Origin: Actinomycetes bacterium
GTDB taxonomy: Bacteria > Actinomycetota > CALGFH01
Assembly (NCBI GenBank): GCA_030152105.1
Contig: JASLIH010000317.1
Location: forward strand, 1-5,789
Length of the DNA stretch: 5,789 nucleotides
Direction of reading: 5' to 3'
The position numbers were made by a program, and so were the translations under genes. The notes below the pieces were generated by a model that saw only the letters and a list, made by a program, of their open reading frames with translations, was not told the origin of the DNA and made no database searches. Below, piece after piece: positions 1-5,569 of this stretch. The number at the start of each line of letters is the position of its first letter. Position 1 is the first letter of the stretch.

Positions 1-282
1 CGGATGCGGGCCAACCTGGAGGCCTCGGGCGGGCTCGCCGGTTCCTCGGCCGCCCTGCTGGCCCTGGTCGACGCGGGCTGGGCACGGGAGGACGCGTACG
101 CAGGCGTGCAGCGGGCGGCCATGGCCGCCTGGGAGGGCAAGGGCGGCTTCCGCGACCTGCTCCTGGCCGAGCCGGGCGTGGCCGACGCGCTGAGCGAGCG
201 CGCCCTCGACGCCGCCATCGACCCGGCCCGGTTCGTGGACGGAGCCGGTCCCGTGTTCGAGCGATTGGAGGCGCTGCGGTGA
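1..282 (+). CDS. purB: Adenylosuccinate lyase, C-terminal part (5' end outside window)
   Basis: This is the last 93 codons of adenylosuccinate lyase. In de novo purine synthesis the enzyme cleaves SAICAR to AICAR plus fumarate, and adenylosuccinate to AMP plus fumarate; it acts in the cytoplasm as a homotetramer. The window opens in frame within the C-terminal helical domain. The stretch [11 protein letters not shown], then [20 protein letters not shown], then AMAAWEG and FRDLLL follows the family pattern (MRxNLExTGGL...LALVExGxSREEAYxxVQRxAMxAW). The tail [17 protein letters not shown] matches the usual DPxYYLxHVDxIFERV ending. The usual FSQ after GGL is replaced by AGSS. The catalytic residues lie upstream of the window. 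The TGA stop overlaps the purC start, so the two genes are very probably co-transcribed and translationally coupled. Confidence 0.93.
   Translation, partial: RMRANLEASGGLAGSSAALLALVDAGWAREDAYAGVQRAAMAAWEGKGGFRDLLLAEPGVADALSERALDAAIDPARFVDGAGPVFERLEALR
267..271 (+). promoter_or_regulatory. Ribosome binding site for purC
   Basis: GGAGG lies inside the end of purB, 7 bases before the GTG at 279. It supports that GTG as the purC start, although the first 27 or so residues are a non-conserved Gly/Pro-rich tail. Confidence 0.75.
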
Positions 283-1217
283 GCGAGCTTACGGCCCCCG
301 AGGGGGGGTCCGGGGGACCGCCGGAGTGGTCCACCGGTGGATCGGGGCTGCGGCATCTCGGCTCCGGGAAGGTCCGCGACCTGTACGAGGCCGACGACGA
401 CCACCTGCTGCTGGTGGCCAGCGACCGCATCTCGGCCTTTGACGTCGTCCTCGACGACCCGGTGCCGGGCAAGGGCGAGGTGCTGACCGCCCTGACCGTG
501 TTCTGGCTCGACCTGTTCGCCGACCTGGTCCCCAACCACCTGGCCGGCTGGCGGGCCTCCGAGCTGCCGCCGGCCGCCCGCCACCTGGCCGGCCGGGCCA
601 TGCTGGTCCGGCGACTGGACATGGTGCCGTTCGAGTGCGTGGCCCGCGGCTACCTGGTCGGGTCGGGCTGGAAGGACTACCAGGCCACCGGGGCCGTCTG
701 CGGCATCCCCCTGCCGCCCGGGCTGCGCCAGGCCGACCGGCTGCCCGAGCCGATCTACACCCCGGCCACCAAGGCCGAGACCGGCCACGACGAGAACGTC
801 TCCGAGGCCCAGGTGGCCGAGACGCTCGGGCCCGACCTGTCCGGCCGCCTCCGCGACCTGACCCTGGAGGTCTACCGCCGGGGAGCCGAGCACGCGGCCA
901 GGCGGGGCATCCTGCTGGCCGACACCAAGCTCGAGTTCGGGCTCGACGGCGACCGGGTCGTGCTGGCCGACGAGGTCCTCACCCCGGACTCGTCGCGGTT
1001 CTGGCCGGCCGGCGGCTGGTCCCCCGGCCACTCCCCGCCGTCGTTCGACAAGCAGTACGTCCGCGACTGGCTCCAGGACCACTCCTGGGACCAGCGGCCC
1101 CCGGCCCCGGCCCTCCCGCCCGACGTGGTCGCCGGCACCGCCGCCCGCTACCGCGAGGCCTACGAGCGCCTGGCCGGCCGCCCCCTCGACAGCTGGCTGG
1201 CCGAGGCCAGGAGCTAG
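279..1217 (+). CDS. purC: Phosphoribosylaminoimidazole-succinocarboxamide synthase (SAICAR synthase)
   Basis: PurC joins CAIR and aspartate with ATP to make SAICAR, the step immediately before PurB, in the cytoplasm. The 312-residue protein is the longer bacterial/yeast-like form rather than the roughly 237-residue E. coli form. Visible motifs are GSGKVRDLY (28-36) and SDRISAFD (48-55) in the ATP-binding N-domain. Signature 1, [14 protein letters not shown], is at 116-129, and [17 protein letters not shown] at 158-174. Signature 2, LADTKLEFG, is at 213-221, followed by [14 protein letters not shown] (229-242) and [11 protein letters not shown] (255-265). The set is complete, so the enzyme should be active. 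The GTG start overlaps the purB stop (GTGA) behind a good GGAGG. Residues 1-27 are a low-complexity Gly/Pro/Ser tail with no counterpart in the family core. No purS, purQ or purL follows; the next gene is convergent. Confidence 0.97.
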   Translation: MSELTAPEGGSGGPPEWSTGGSGLRHLGSGKVRDLYEADDDHLLLVASDRISAFDVVLDDPVPGKGEVLTALTVFWLDLFADLVPNHLAGWRASELPPAARHLAGRAMLVRRLDMVPFECVARGYLVGSGWKDYQATGAVCGIPLPPGLRQADRLPEPIYTPATKAETGHDENVSEAQVAETLGPDLSGRLRDLTLEVYRRGAEHAARRGILLADTKLEFGLDGDRVVLADEVLTPDSSRFWPAGGWSPGHSPPSFDKQYVRDWLQDHSWDQRPPAPALPPDVVAGTAARYREAYERLAGRPLDSWLAEARS

Positions 1218-1226
1218 GCCTCCGGG

Positions 1227-2858
1227 TCAGCGGTCGTCGGAGGCGTCCTCCTCCTGGACGCTGGCCACGAAGCGCTCGCGCAGCAGGCGCTTGGAGAACT
1301 TGCCGGTGGCGGTCATGGGGATCTCGTCGACGAACTCGACCCGCTCGGGCAGCCACCACTTGGGGAACTTGCCGGCCACCGAGGCGACCACCTCGGCCTC
1401 GCCGACCTCCGAGCCGGGCTTGCGGACGACCACGGCCAGGGGGCGCTCGCCCCAGCGCTCGTCGGGGATGGCGATGACCGCCGCCTGGGCGACCTCGGGG
1501 TGGCCCATCAGGGCGTTCTCCAGCTCGACGCTCGAGATCCACTCGCCGCCCGACTTGACCAGGTCCTTGGTCCGGTCGACCAGGTGCAGGTAGCCGGCCT
1601 GGTCGACGGTGGCGACGTCGCCGGTGTGGTACCAGCCGTCGACGAAGGTCTGGGCCGAGCGCGGGTCGTCGAGGTACTCCGAGGCGATCGAGGGGCCGCG
1701 CAGCCGCAGCTCGCCCATGGACTTGCCGTCGGCCGGGACCTCGTCGCCGTCGGCGTCCACCACCCGCTGCTCCAGCCCCGGGACCAGCAGGCCCTGCTTG
1801 GCCTTGTAGCCGTAGCGGGCCTCGACCGGCAGGTCGTCCATGCCCGCCTTGAGCCGCGAGAAATGGGTGACCGGGGTCGCCTCGGTCATCCCGTAGGCGT
1901 GGATGAACTCGACCCCGTGACGTTCCTCGTACGCCCGGATCATCGACACCGGGGCCGCCGAGCCGCCGCAGATGATCCGGCGCAGCGGGCCCAGGTCGCC
2001 GCCGTCGGACTCCAGCAGCTGGAGGATGCCGAGCCACACCGTCGGCACCCCGGCCGAGACGGTCACGCCCTCGGTCCGGATCAGCCGCAGGTAGTCGGCC
2101 GGGCCCGGGGCCGGGCCGCCGTACACCTGGCCGGCCCCGTACCAGGTGGCCGCGAACGGCATCCCCCAGGCGTTGACGTGGAACATGGGCACGATCGGCA
2201 GGAGCACGTCCCGTTCGGAGATGGCGGCCGTGTCGACCAGCCCCACCATCAGCGAGTGCAGGTACAGCGCCCGGTGGGAGTAGGCAACGCCCTTGGGGTT
2301 GCCGGTGGTGGCCGAGGTGTAGCAGATGCCGGCCGTCTGCCGCTCGTCCAGCTCCGGCCAGTCGGTCATCGGCGCCGACCGCTCGACCAGGTCCTCGTAG
2401 CCGTGCTCGGCGCCGAAGCCGAGAACCGGCCGCTCCCCGTCATCGCCGTCCAGGACCAGCAGGTGCTCGACGGTGCCGAGGTCCCCCAGCACCGGCCCGA
2501 TCGCCGGGGCCAGCTCGGCGTCACAGATCAGCACCTTGTCGCGGGCGTGGTTGACGATGTAGGCGAGCTGGTCGCCGCCGAGGCGGATGTTCAGGGTGTG
2601 GTAGCTCGCCCCCATCAGGGCGGCCGCGAAGTACGCCTCCAGGTGGCGGTCGTGGTTCCAGCAGAACGTCGCCACCCGGTCGCCGGGCCCGACCCCCAGG
2701 TCGCGCAGCCCGCCGGCCAGCCTGGCCACCCGCTCGGCCCACTCCCCGTAGGTGGTCCGCCGCACGCCCTCCGGCCGCCTGGTCACAAGCTGCTTGTCCG
2801 GGAACAGGGTCAGCGCCCGCTGGTAGATGGTCCGGACGGTGAGCGGGTAGTCCATCAT
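1227..2858 (-). CDS. Medium/long-chain fatty acyl-CoA ligase (AMP-forming)
   Basis: This is an ANL-superfamily acyl-CoA synthetase of 543 residues. Such enzymes activate a fatty acid with ATP to an acyl-adenylate and then transfer it to CoA, feeding beta-oxidation or lipid synthesis. Motifs in order: the phosphate-binding loop YTSATTGNPKG (180-190), FHVNAWGMPFAATW (226-239), VPTVWL (271-276), GGSAAP (298-303), the adenine motif YGMTEATP (322-329), WYHTGDVA (409-416), the hinge DRTKDLVKSGGEWIS (428-442), LENALMGHPEV (446-456), and the catalytic lysine K520 in PMTATGKFSK. The FHVNAW and KSGGEWISS stretches are those I recall from Thermus long-chain fatty acyl-CoA synthetase (about 540 residues) and AlkK-type medium-chain enzymes; exact chain length cannot be read. 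Two ATG codons stand together (2858, 2855), and GAGGAGG favours the first. The usual Gly of the loop (YTSGTTG) is Ala183. Confidence 0.93.
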   Translation of the reverse strand: MMDYPLTVRTIYQRALTLFPDKQLVTRRPEGVRRTTYGEWAERVARLAGGLRDLGVGPGDRVATFCWNHDRHLEAYFAAALMGASYHTLNIRLGGDQLAYIVNHARDKVLICDAELAPAIGPVLGDLGTVEHLLVLDGDDGERPVLGFGAEHGYEDLVERSAPMTDWPELDERQTAGICYTSATTGNPKGVAYSHRALYLHSLMVGLVDTAAISERDVLLPIVPMFHVNAWGMPFAATWYGAGQVYGGPAPGPADYLRLIRTEGVTVSAGVPTVWLGILQLLESDGGDLGPLRRIICGGSAAPVSMIRAYEERHGVEFIHAYGMTEATPVTHFSRLKAGMDDLPVEARYGYKAKQGLLVPGLEQRVVDADGDEVPADGKSMGELRLRGPSIASEYLDDPRSAQTFVDGWYHTGDVATVDQAGYLHLVDRTKDLVKSGGEWISSVELENALMGHPEVAQAAVIAIPDERWGERPLAVVVRKPGSEVGEAEVVASVAGKFPKWWLPERVEFVDEIPMTATGKFSKRLLRERFVASVQEEDASDDR

Positions 2859-2866
2859 CGCGTGGA

Positions 2867-2873
2867 CCTCCTC
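2867..2873 (-). promoter_or_regulatory. Ribosome binding site for the acyl-CoA ligase
   Basis: On the minus strand GAGGAGG lies 8 bases before the ATG at 2858 and 11 before the second ATG at 2855. It fixes the ligase start at this ATG pair. Confidence 0.75.
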
Positions 2874-2884
2874 ACTGGCGGCTG

Positions 2885-2900
2885 CCTAGATGCTACCGTC
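2885..2900. promoter_or_regulatory. Possible overlapping divergent promoters
   Basis: Only 62 bp separate the divergent ligase and phosphatase genes, so both promoters should lie here or overlap the genes. On the minus strand TAGCAT (2895-2890) fits a -10 TANNNT box, giving a leader of about 25 bases for the ligase. On the plus strand TGC-TACCGT (2891-2899) resembles an extended -10 about 20 bases before the phosphatase start. The two boxes share bases, which would make the promoters mutually exclusive. I see no convincing -35 for either, so this is a weak call. Confidence 0.3.
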
Positions 2901-2907
2901 CCGGCCC

Positions 2908-2914
2908 GGGAGGG
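2908..2914 (+). promoter_or_regulatory. Ribosome binding site for the histidine phosphatase
   Basis: GGGAGGG lies 6 bases before the GTG at 2921. It supports this GTG, which places the catalytic RHG motif at residues 7-9 as usual in the family. Confidence 0.65.
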
Positions 2915-2920
2915 ATTGCC

Positions 2921-3541
2921 GTGGAGCTGTACCTCATCAGGCACGGAGAGACCGAGTGGTCGCGGGCGCGGCGCCACACCGGTCGCACCGACCTGCCCCT
3001 CAGCCCGGCCGGGGAGGCCGAGGCCAGGGCGCTGGGCCAGCACCTGCGCGGCCTCGAGGTCGACCGGGTCCTGTCCAGCCCCCTGACCCGGGCAACCACC
3101 ACCGCCGCCCTGGCCGGGTTCGGCGAACGGGTCGAGCTCACCGACGCCCTGCTGGAGGTCGACTACGGCGACTACGAGGGCCTCACCACCACCGAGATCC
3201 GCGCCTCCCGCCCCGGCTGGGACCTGTTCCGCGACGGCTGCCCAGGCGGCGAGACGGTCGAGGACGCCGCCGCCCGTGCCCGCGGGCTGCTGGACGACCT
3301 GGGCGCCGCCGACGGCCGGGTCCTGCTGTTCTCTCACGGCCACCAGCTCCGCATCCTCACCGCCGTGTTCCTGGGCCTGCCCCCCGACACCGCCCGCCAC
3401 CTGTTCCTCGGCACGGCCAGCCTCTCGGTCCTCGGCGTCGAGCACGAGTGGCCGGCCGTCCTCCTCTGGAACGAGCAGGAGGGCTCCGGCGCCCACACCG
3501 CCGAGACCGGCACCCCCGGCTGGCGCGGCGTCCCCGCATGA
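2921..3541 (+). CDS. Histidine phosphatase family protein (phosphoglycerate mutase-like, probable broad-specificity phosphatase)
   Basis: This 206-residue member of the histidine phosphatase (PGM-like) superfamily removes phosphate through a phospho-histidine intermediate. The nucleophile is His8 in LIRHGETEWS (5-14). The phosphate pocket includes Arg7 and Arg57 in LSSPLTRA (51-58). The likely acid is Glu79 in LEVDYGDYEGL, and the second histidine is His139 in FSHGHQLRI (137-145). The features RRHTGRTDLPLS, YEGLTTTEIR and DGCPGGETV follow the pattern I recall for mycobacterial Rv3214. That protein carries a mutase-like annotation but is reported as a phosphatase, so phosphatase is preferred over true glycolytic mutase; the chain is also shorter than dPGM (about 250). 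The last 20 or so residues are a non-conserved Gly/Thr/Pro tail. The gene starts at a GTG behind GGGAGGG, and its stop lies 40 bp before rpiA. The substrate is unknown; a sugar phosphate is possible given that neighbour. Confidence 0.88.
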   Translation: MELYLIRHGETEWSRARRHTGRTDLPLSPAGEAEARALGQHLRGLEVDRVLSSPLTRATTTAALAGFGERVELTDALLEVDYGDYEGLTTTEIRASRPGWDLFRDGCPGGETVEDAAARARGLLDDLGAADGRVLLFSHGHQLRILTAVFLGLPPDTARHLFLGTASLSVLGVEHEWPAVLLWNEQEGSGAHTAETGTPGWRGVPA

Positions 3542-3585
3542 CCGGGCTCCTCGGCACCCGAGCCGGCCGGGGCGTTCCCCGATGA
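3538..3585 (+). other. 15-codon reading frame bridging phosphatase and rpiA (possible coupling minigene)
   Basis: An ATG overlaps the phosphatase stop (ATGA at 3538-3541). The 15-residue frame MTGLLGTRAGRGVPR ends in a TGA that overlaps the rpiA start (ATGA at 3582-3585). It fills the whole gap between the two genes. It has no clear ribosome binding site and the peptide resembles nothing I know. It could carry terminating ribosomes from one gene to the next, or be chance; I do not claim a product. Confidence 0.25.
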
Positions 3586-4271
3586 CCCAGTTCCTGGACG
3601 ACCCGGCGCGGGCCGCGGCGGTGGCCGCCGCCCGGGCCCGGATCGAGCCGGGAATGACCATCGGGCTCGGGTCGGGCCGGGCCGTGTTCGCGCTGGTCGA
3701 CCTGCTCGCCGCGAGCTGGCCGGGCCCGCGGCCACTGCGGGCGGTCGCCGCCTCCTCCAGGACCGAGGCCAGAGCCCGGGCGGCCGGCATCGAACTGCTC
3801 GACCTGAACGAGGACCGCACCCTCGACCTCGCCGTCGACGGCGCCGACGAGGTCGACCCGGCCCTCAACCTCCTCAAGGGCGGCGGCGGCGCCCTCCTCC
3901 GTGAGAAGCTCGTCATCGCCGCCGCCCGTCACGTGGTGATCGTCGCCGAGTCCCCCAAGCTCGTCCCTCACCTCGGCGCCACCAAGGCCCTGCCCGTCGA
4001 GGTCGTCCGGTTCGCCTGGCCCACCACCCGCTCCCGCGTCCTCGACCTGCTCCCCACCGCCACCCTCCGCCCCACCCCCGACGGGTCCCCGTTCGTCACC
4101 GACGAGGGCCACCACCTCCTCGACTGCACCCTCCCCGCCACCGACCTCCCCACCCTGGCCACCGCCCTCAAGTCCACCCTCGGCGTGGTCGAGCACGGCC
4201 TGTTCACGGACCAGGCCGACGAGGTCCTCGTCGGCAACCCCGACGGCACCGTCCAGACCCTCCACCGCTGA
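3582..4271 (+). CDS. rpiA: Ribose-5-phosphate isomerase A
   Basis: RpiA interconverts ribose 5-phosphate and ribulose 5-phosphate in the non-oxidative pentose phosphate pathway. It supplies the ribose for PRPP and hence for the purine route at the left of the window. The 229-residue length is normal (about 220-230). Seen motifs are the substrate-binding GLGSGRA (28-34; usually GxGTGST), SSRTEARA (58-65), the catalytic-site motif DGADEVDPALNLLKGGGG (86-103) and LLREKLV (105-111). In E. coli numbering the key residues D81, D84, K94 and E103 correspond to D86, D89, K99 and E108 here. GVVEHGLF (201-208) near the end is the other family hallmark. The ATG at 3582 is the only sensible start; the bases before it (GGGGCG) make only a weak ribosome binding site, so coupling to the upstream gene is likely. 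A same-strand gap with no terminator follows. Confidence 0.96.
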   Translation: MTQFLDDPARAAAVAAARARIEPGMTIGLGSGRAVFALVDLLAASWPGPRPLRAVAASSRTEARARAAGIELLDLNEDRTLDLAVDGADEVDPALNLLKGGGGALLREKLVIAAARHVVIVAESPKLVPHLGATKALPVEVVRFAWPTTRSRVLDLLPTATLRPTPDGSPFVTDEGHHLLDCTLPATDLPTLATALKSTLGVVEHGLFTDQADEVLVGNPDGTVQTLHR

Positions 4272-4431
4272 CCCGTATCGATTGATCCGCCCCGAACGCC
4301 TGAAGTGAAGACTTGTCGCTTTCGGCACGGGGGGGCCGTATGCCTGTTCGCTCGACCACGCCCAAGCACCACCGGCCACCACCGCGCCACCCGCGACCAC
4401 GGCCGCCCCGACCACCTCGCCCAAGGTCGAG
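4272..4431 (+). other. Gap after rpiA holding the unstarted 5' end of the PASTA gene
   Basis: There is no complete gene here. The first 80 or so bases are poorer in GC than the surroundings and hold stops in all three forward frames. From 4309 the frame of the downstream PASTA protein is open with no ATG, GTG, TTG or CTG before 4432. From about 4366 it encodes a Pro/Thr/Ala-rich linker (APPATTAAPTTSP) of the kind found between an export signal and a PASTA domain. A run of seven G lies at 4329-4335. I see no tRNA, clear promoter or strong terminator. Confidence 0.6.
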
Positions 4432-4845
4432 GTGCCCAGGCTGGTCGGGATGAAGCTGGCCAGCGCCAGACAGCGCCTGGCCACCAACGGCCTCAAGCTC
4501 CGGGTCCGCTACCGCCCCACCGCCCGGTTCGCCGCCGGCACCGTCATCTCCCAGTCCCGCCGGATCGGCGCCGGCGTCGCCCCCTCGTCCGCCATCACCC
4601 TGGTGATCGCCAAGGCCCTCCCACCACCACCGACCACCCAGCCGCCGCCCCCACCGACCACGCCGGCGAGGAACTGTCACCCCTCCTACGAAGGCGCCTG
4701 CCTGGACCCCACCGCCTCCGACTACGACTGCGCCGGAGGCTCCGGAAACGGCCCCAAGTACGTCCAGGGCCCGGTCAAGGTCCGCCCCCCAGACCCCTTC
4801 GACCTCGACGCCGACGCCGACGGCCTCGGCTGCGAACCCTCCTGA
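4432..4845 (+). CDS. PASTA-domain / Excalibur-like calcium-binding protein, probable surface protein with missing N-terminus
   Basis: From the GTG at 4432 the 137 residues divide into three parts. Residues 1-62 form one PASTA domain: VPRLVGMKLASARQRL at the start, GTVISQS (36-42), ITLVIAK (55-61). Residues 63-78 are a Pro/Thr linker. Residues 82-135 form a Cys-containing module with Cys82, 90, 100 and 134, DYDCAGGSGNGPKYV (97-111), and a closing DLDADADGLGCE (124-135) that matches the Excalibur calcium-binding loop. PASTA domains bind peptidoglycan or beta-lactam-like ligands, and such Cys/Asp modules are normally outside the cell, so a wall-associated role is inferred. Starting exactly at the first PASTA residue is suspicious: the frame continues upstream as a Pro/Thr linker but finds no start codon and no signal peptide. 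The gene is either 5'-truncated or frameshifted upstream. The GTG start may be only nominal. Confidence 0.75.
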   Translation: MPRLVGMKLASARQRLATNGLKLRVRYRPTARFAAGTVISQSRRIGAGVAPSSAITLVIAKALPPPPTTQPPPPPTTPARNCHPSYEGACLDPTASDYDCAGGSGNGPKYVQGPVKVRPPDPFDLDADADGLGCEPS

Positions 4846-4862
4846 CGGCCGGTCCCCCGGGG

Positions 4863-4907
4863 GGTGGAACCCGGTCGAGGTCGAGGACCGCCCTCCCCGG
4901 TTCCACC
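4863..4907. terminator. Hairpin between convergent genes, candidate bidirectional terminator
   Basis: GGTGGAACC (4863-4871) followed by GG pairs with CCGGTTCCACC (4897-4907), giving about 11 base pairs with a single bulged C at 4872. The 22-base loop contains a repeated TCGAGG and a small inner GAGG/CCTC stem. The hairpin lies 18 bp after the PASTA gene stop and about 60 bp beyond the end of the convergent small gene. No T-run follows, as is common in high-GC actinobacteria, so termination is inferred from structure and position. Confidence 0.5.
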
Positions 4908-4966
4908 GCGGGGCCGGCGGCTCGGCGTAGCCACAGGTCCAGTCCCGACCCGGCCGGCGGCGTGGA

Positions 4967-5248
4967 TCAGGTGCCGGCAAGCTCGGCGGCGACCGAACGG
5001 AGGTCGAAGGATGGGCCCTGTGAGCGGGTCGGGGAGGCGCCGTTGCCTTCGGCGGTCGTGCCCCGGCAAGACGGATCGCCTCGGCGATGGCCTCGGCGGC
5101 CGTCTTCTGGGCGTCGCGGAGCGACCCGGCGTCGACGGTCAGCGAGATTTCGATCTCTCCAGAGGCAAGAGAACCGCCGATATCGGCGTCTTCAGCGCCC
5201 ATCTCCATCAACGTCTCCAGCACGGAGTCGAGATGCGGTTCAAGTCAT
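4967..5248 (-). pseudogene. Small conserved-looking protein gene broken by two single-base shifts
   Basis: I do not recognise the function. From the GTG at 5223 the minus strand reads as a clean acidic/amphipathic protein: DADIGGSLASGEIEISLTVD (12-31), then DAQKTAAEAIAEAIRLAG. This looks like one small alpha/beta domain of the kind found in short actinobacterial hypothetical proteins. After G54 that frame turns into Pro/Arg-rich shadow sequence. The -1 frame takes over at the GGGG of 5064-5061 and reads GTTAEGNGASPTRSQ, then SFDLRSVAAELAGT, then TGA at 4969-4967. Upstream, an ATG at 5248 reads ATG ACT TGA; removing one T gives MTEPHLDSVLETLM, joining the main frame. One extra T and one missing G would therefore restore a protein of about 93 residues. 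An unshifted product could start at GTG 5223 or at ATG 5208 (GGAG before it). It may be a pseudogene or sequencing error. Confidence 0.55.
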
Positions 5249-5259
5249 TCGGCTGAAAT

Positions 5260-5268
5260 TGTGGATAA
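5260..5268 (-). promoter_or_regulatory. DnaA-box 9-mer (TTATCCACA)
   Basis: The minus strand reads TTATCCACA, an exact match to the strong DnaA box. It lies in the 34-bp gap between the stop of the small membrane protein gene and the ATG at 5248, inside a locally AT-richer patch (AAATTGTGGATAAC on the plus strand). It is a single copy in the window, so it is not an origin. It could bind DnaA as a regulatory or titration site, or be chance. Confidence 0.35.
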
Positions 5269-5282
5269 CGTCCGCGGGAGCC

Positions 5283-5507
5283 CTATGGCTCGTTGCCTTT
5301 GTCCTGCTCCTGGCGGATGCGGTCTTCGGCTCGCCGGCGGACTCGGTTCATGACGGCGGTGCCGGGGATGGCGGCGAGGAGGAGGGCGGTGGGGCCCCAG
5401 AGGTAGGTGGGGAGGGGGGAGGTGACGAGCATGGCCAGGAGGAGGGAGCCGAGGATCAGGGCCATGTCGCGGGGGCTGTGGAGGGCCTCGCGGAGGAGCG
5501 TGGGCAT
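5283..5507 (-). CDS. Small membrane protein, unknown function
   Basis: I do not recognise this gene. From the ATG at 5507 it encodes 74 residues. A short amphipathic N-terminus (MPTLLREALHSPRD) is followed by two hydrophobic segments, about residues 15-31 (MALILGSLLLAMLVTSP) and 35-53 (YLWGPTALLLAAIPGTAVM). A strongly charged tail (NRVRRRAEDRIRQEQDKGNEP) is probably cytoplasmic by the positive-inside rule. Codon third positions are almost all G/C from 5507 onward, which supports coding. The frame is open further upstream, including a CTG at 5573 that overlaps the fabF stop (CTGA), which would give 96 residues. No good ribosome binding site decides between the starts. It lies 62 bp after fabF on the same strand and is probably co-transcribed with it. 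A role in lipid metabolism is only suggested by that position. Confidence 0.6.
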   Translation of the reverse strand: MPTLLREALHSPRDMALILGSLLLAMLVTSPLPTYLWGPTALLLAAIPGTAVMNRVRRRAEDRIRQEQDKGNEP

Positions 5508-5569
5508 GCTGACCGGGACAGAGGGTGGGGCGGACCGGCGGGCGGCGGCGACGGCTTCGCGGCGTTGGC

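Noticed and set aside
295..319. G-quadruplex near the purC start
   Set aside because: Only the G7 and G5 tracts are long enough; a fourth G-triplet is not close by, so a stable quadruplex is not supported.
1500..3086. Plus-strand open frame of 528 codons opposite the acyl-CoA ligase
   Set aside because: The ligase on the minus strand has every family motif; the opposite frame has none and is rich in Arg, Gly, Val and His as expected for an antisense shadow.
4324..4344. GGCACGG ... CCG-TA-TGCC as a terminator after rpiA
   Set aside because: Seven pairs interrupted by a two-base bulge, no T-run, and 50 bp from the rpiA stop; too weak to call.
3357..4496. Minus-strand open frame of 379 codons opposite rpiA
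   Set aside because: It is the antisense of a well-supported rpiA, with Gly/Val/Glu-rich low-complexity sequence and no recognisable domain.
4204..5060. Continuation of the minus-strand frame from GTG 5223 far past residue 54
   Set aside because: Past the GGGG run the frame becomes Pro/Arg-rich and runs antisense through the PASTA gene. The coding signal moves to the -1 frame and ends at 4967, so the long extension is not a real protein.
5255..5270. Resemblance of AATTGTGGATAAC to half of a lac-type operator
   Set aside because: There is no matching second half-site and no regulator nearby; the DnaA-box reading explains the same bases better.
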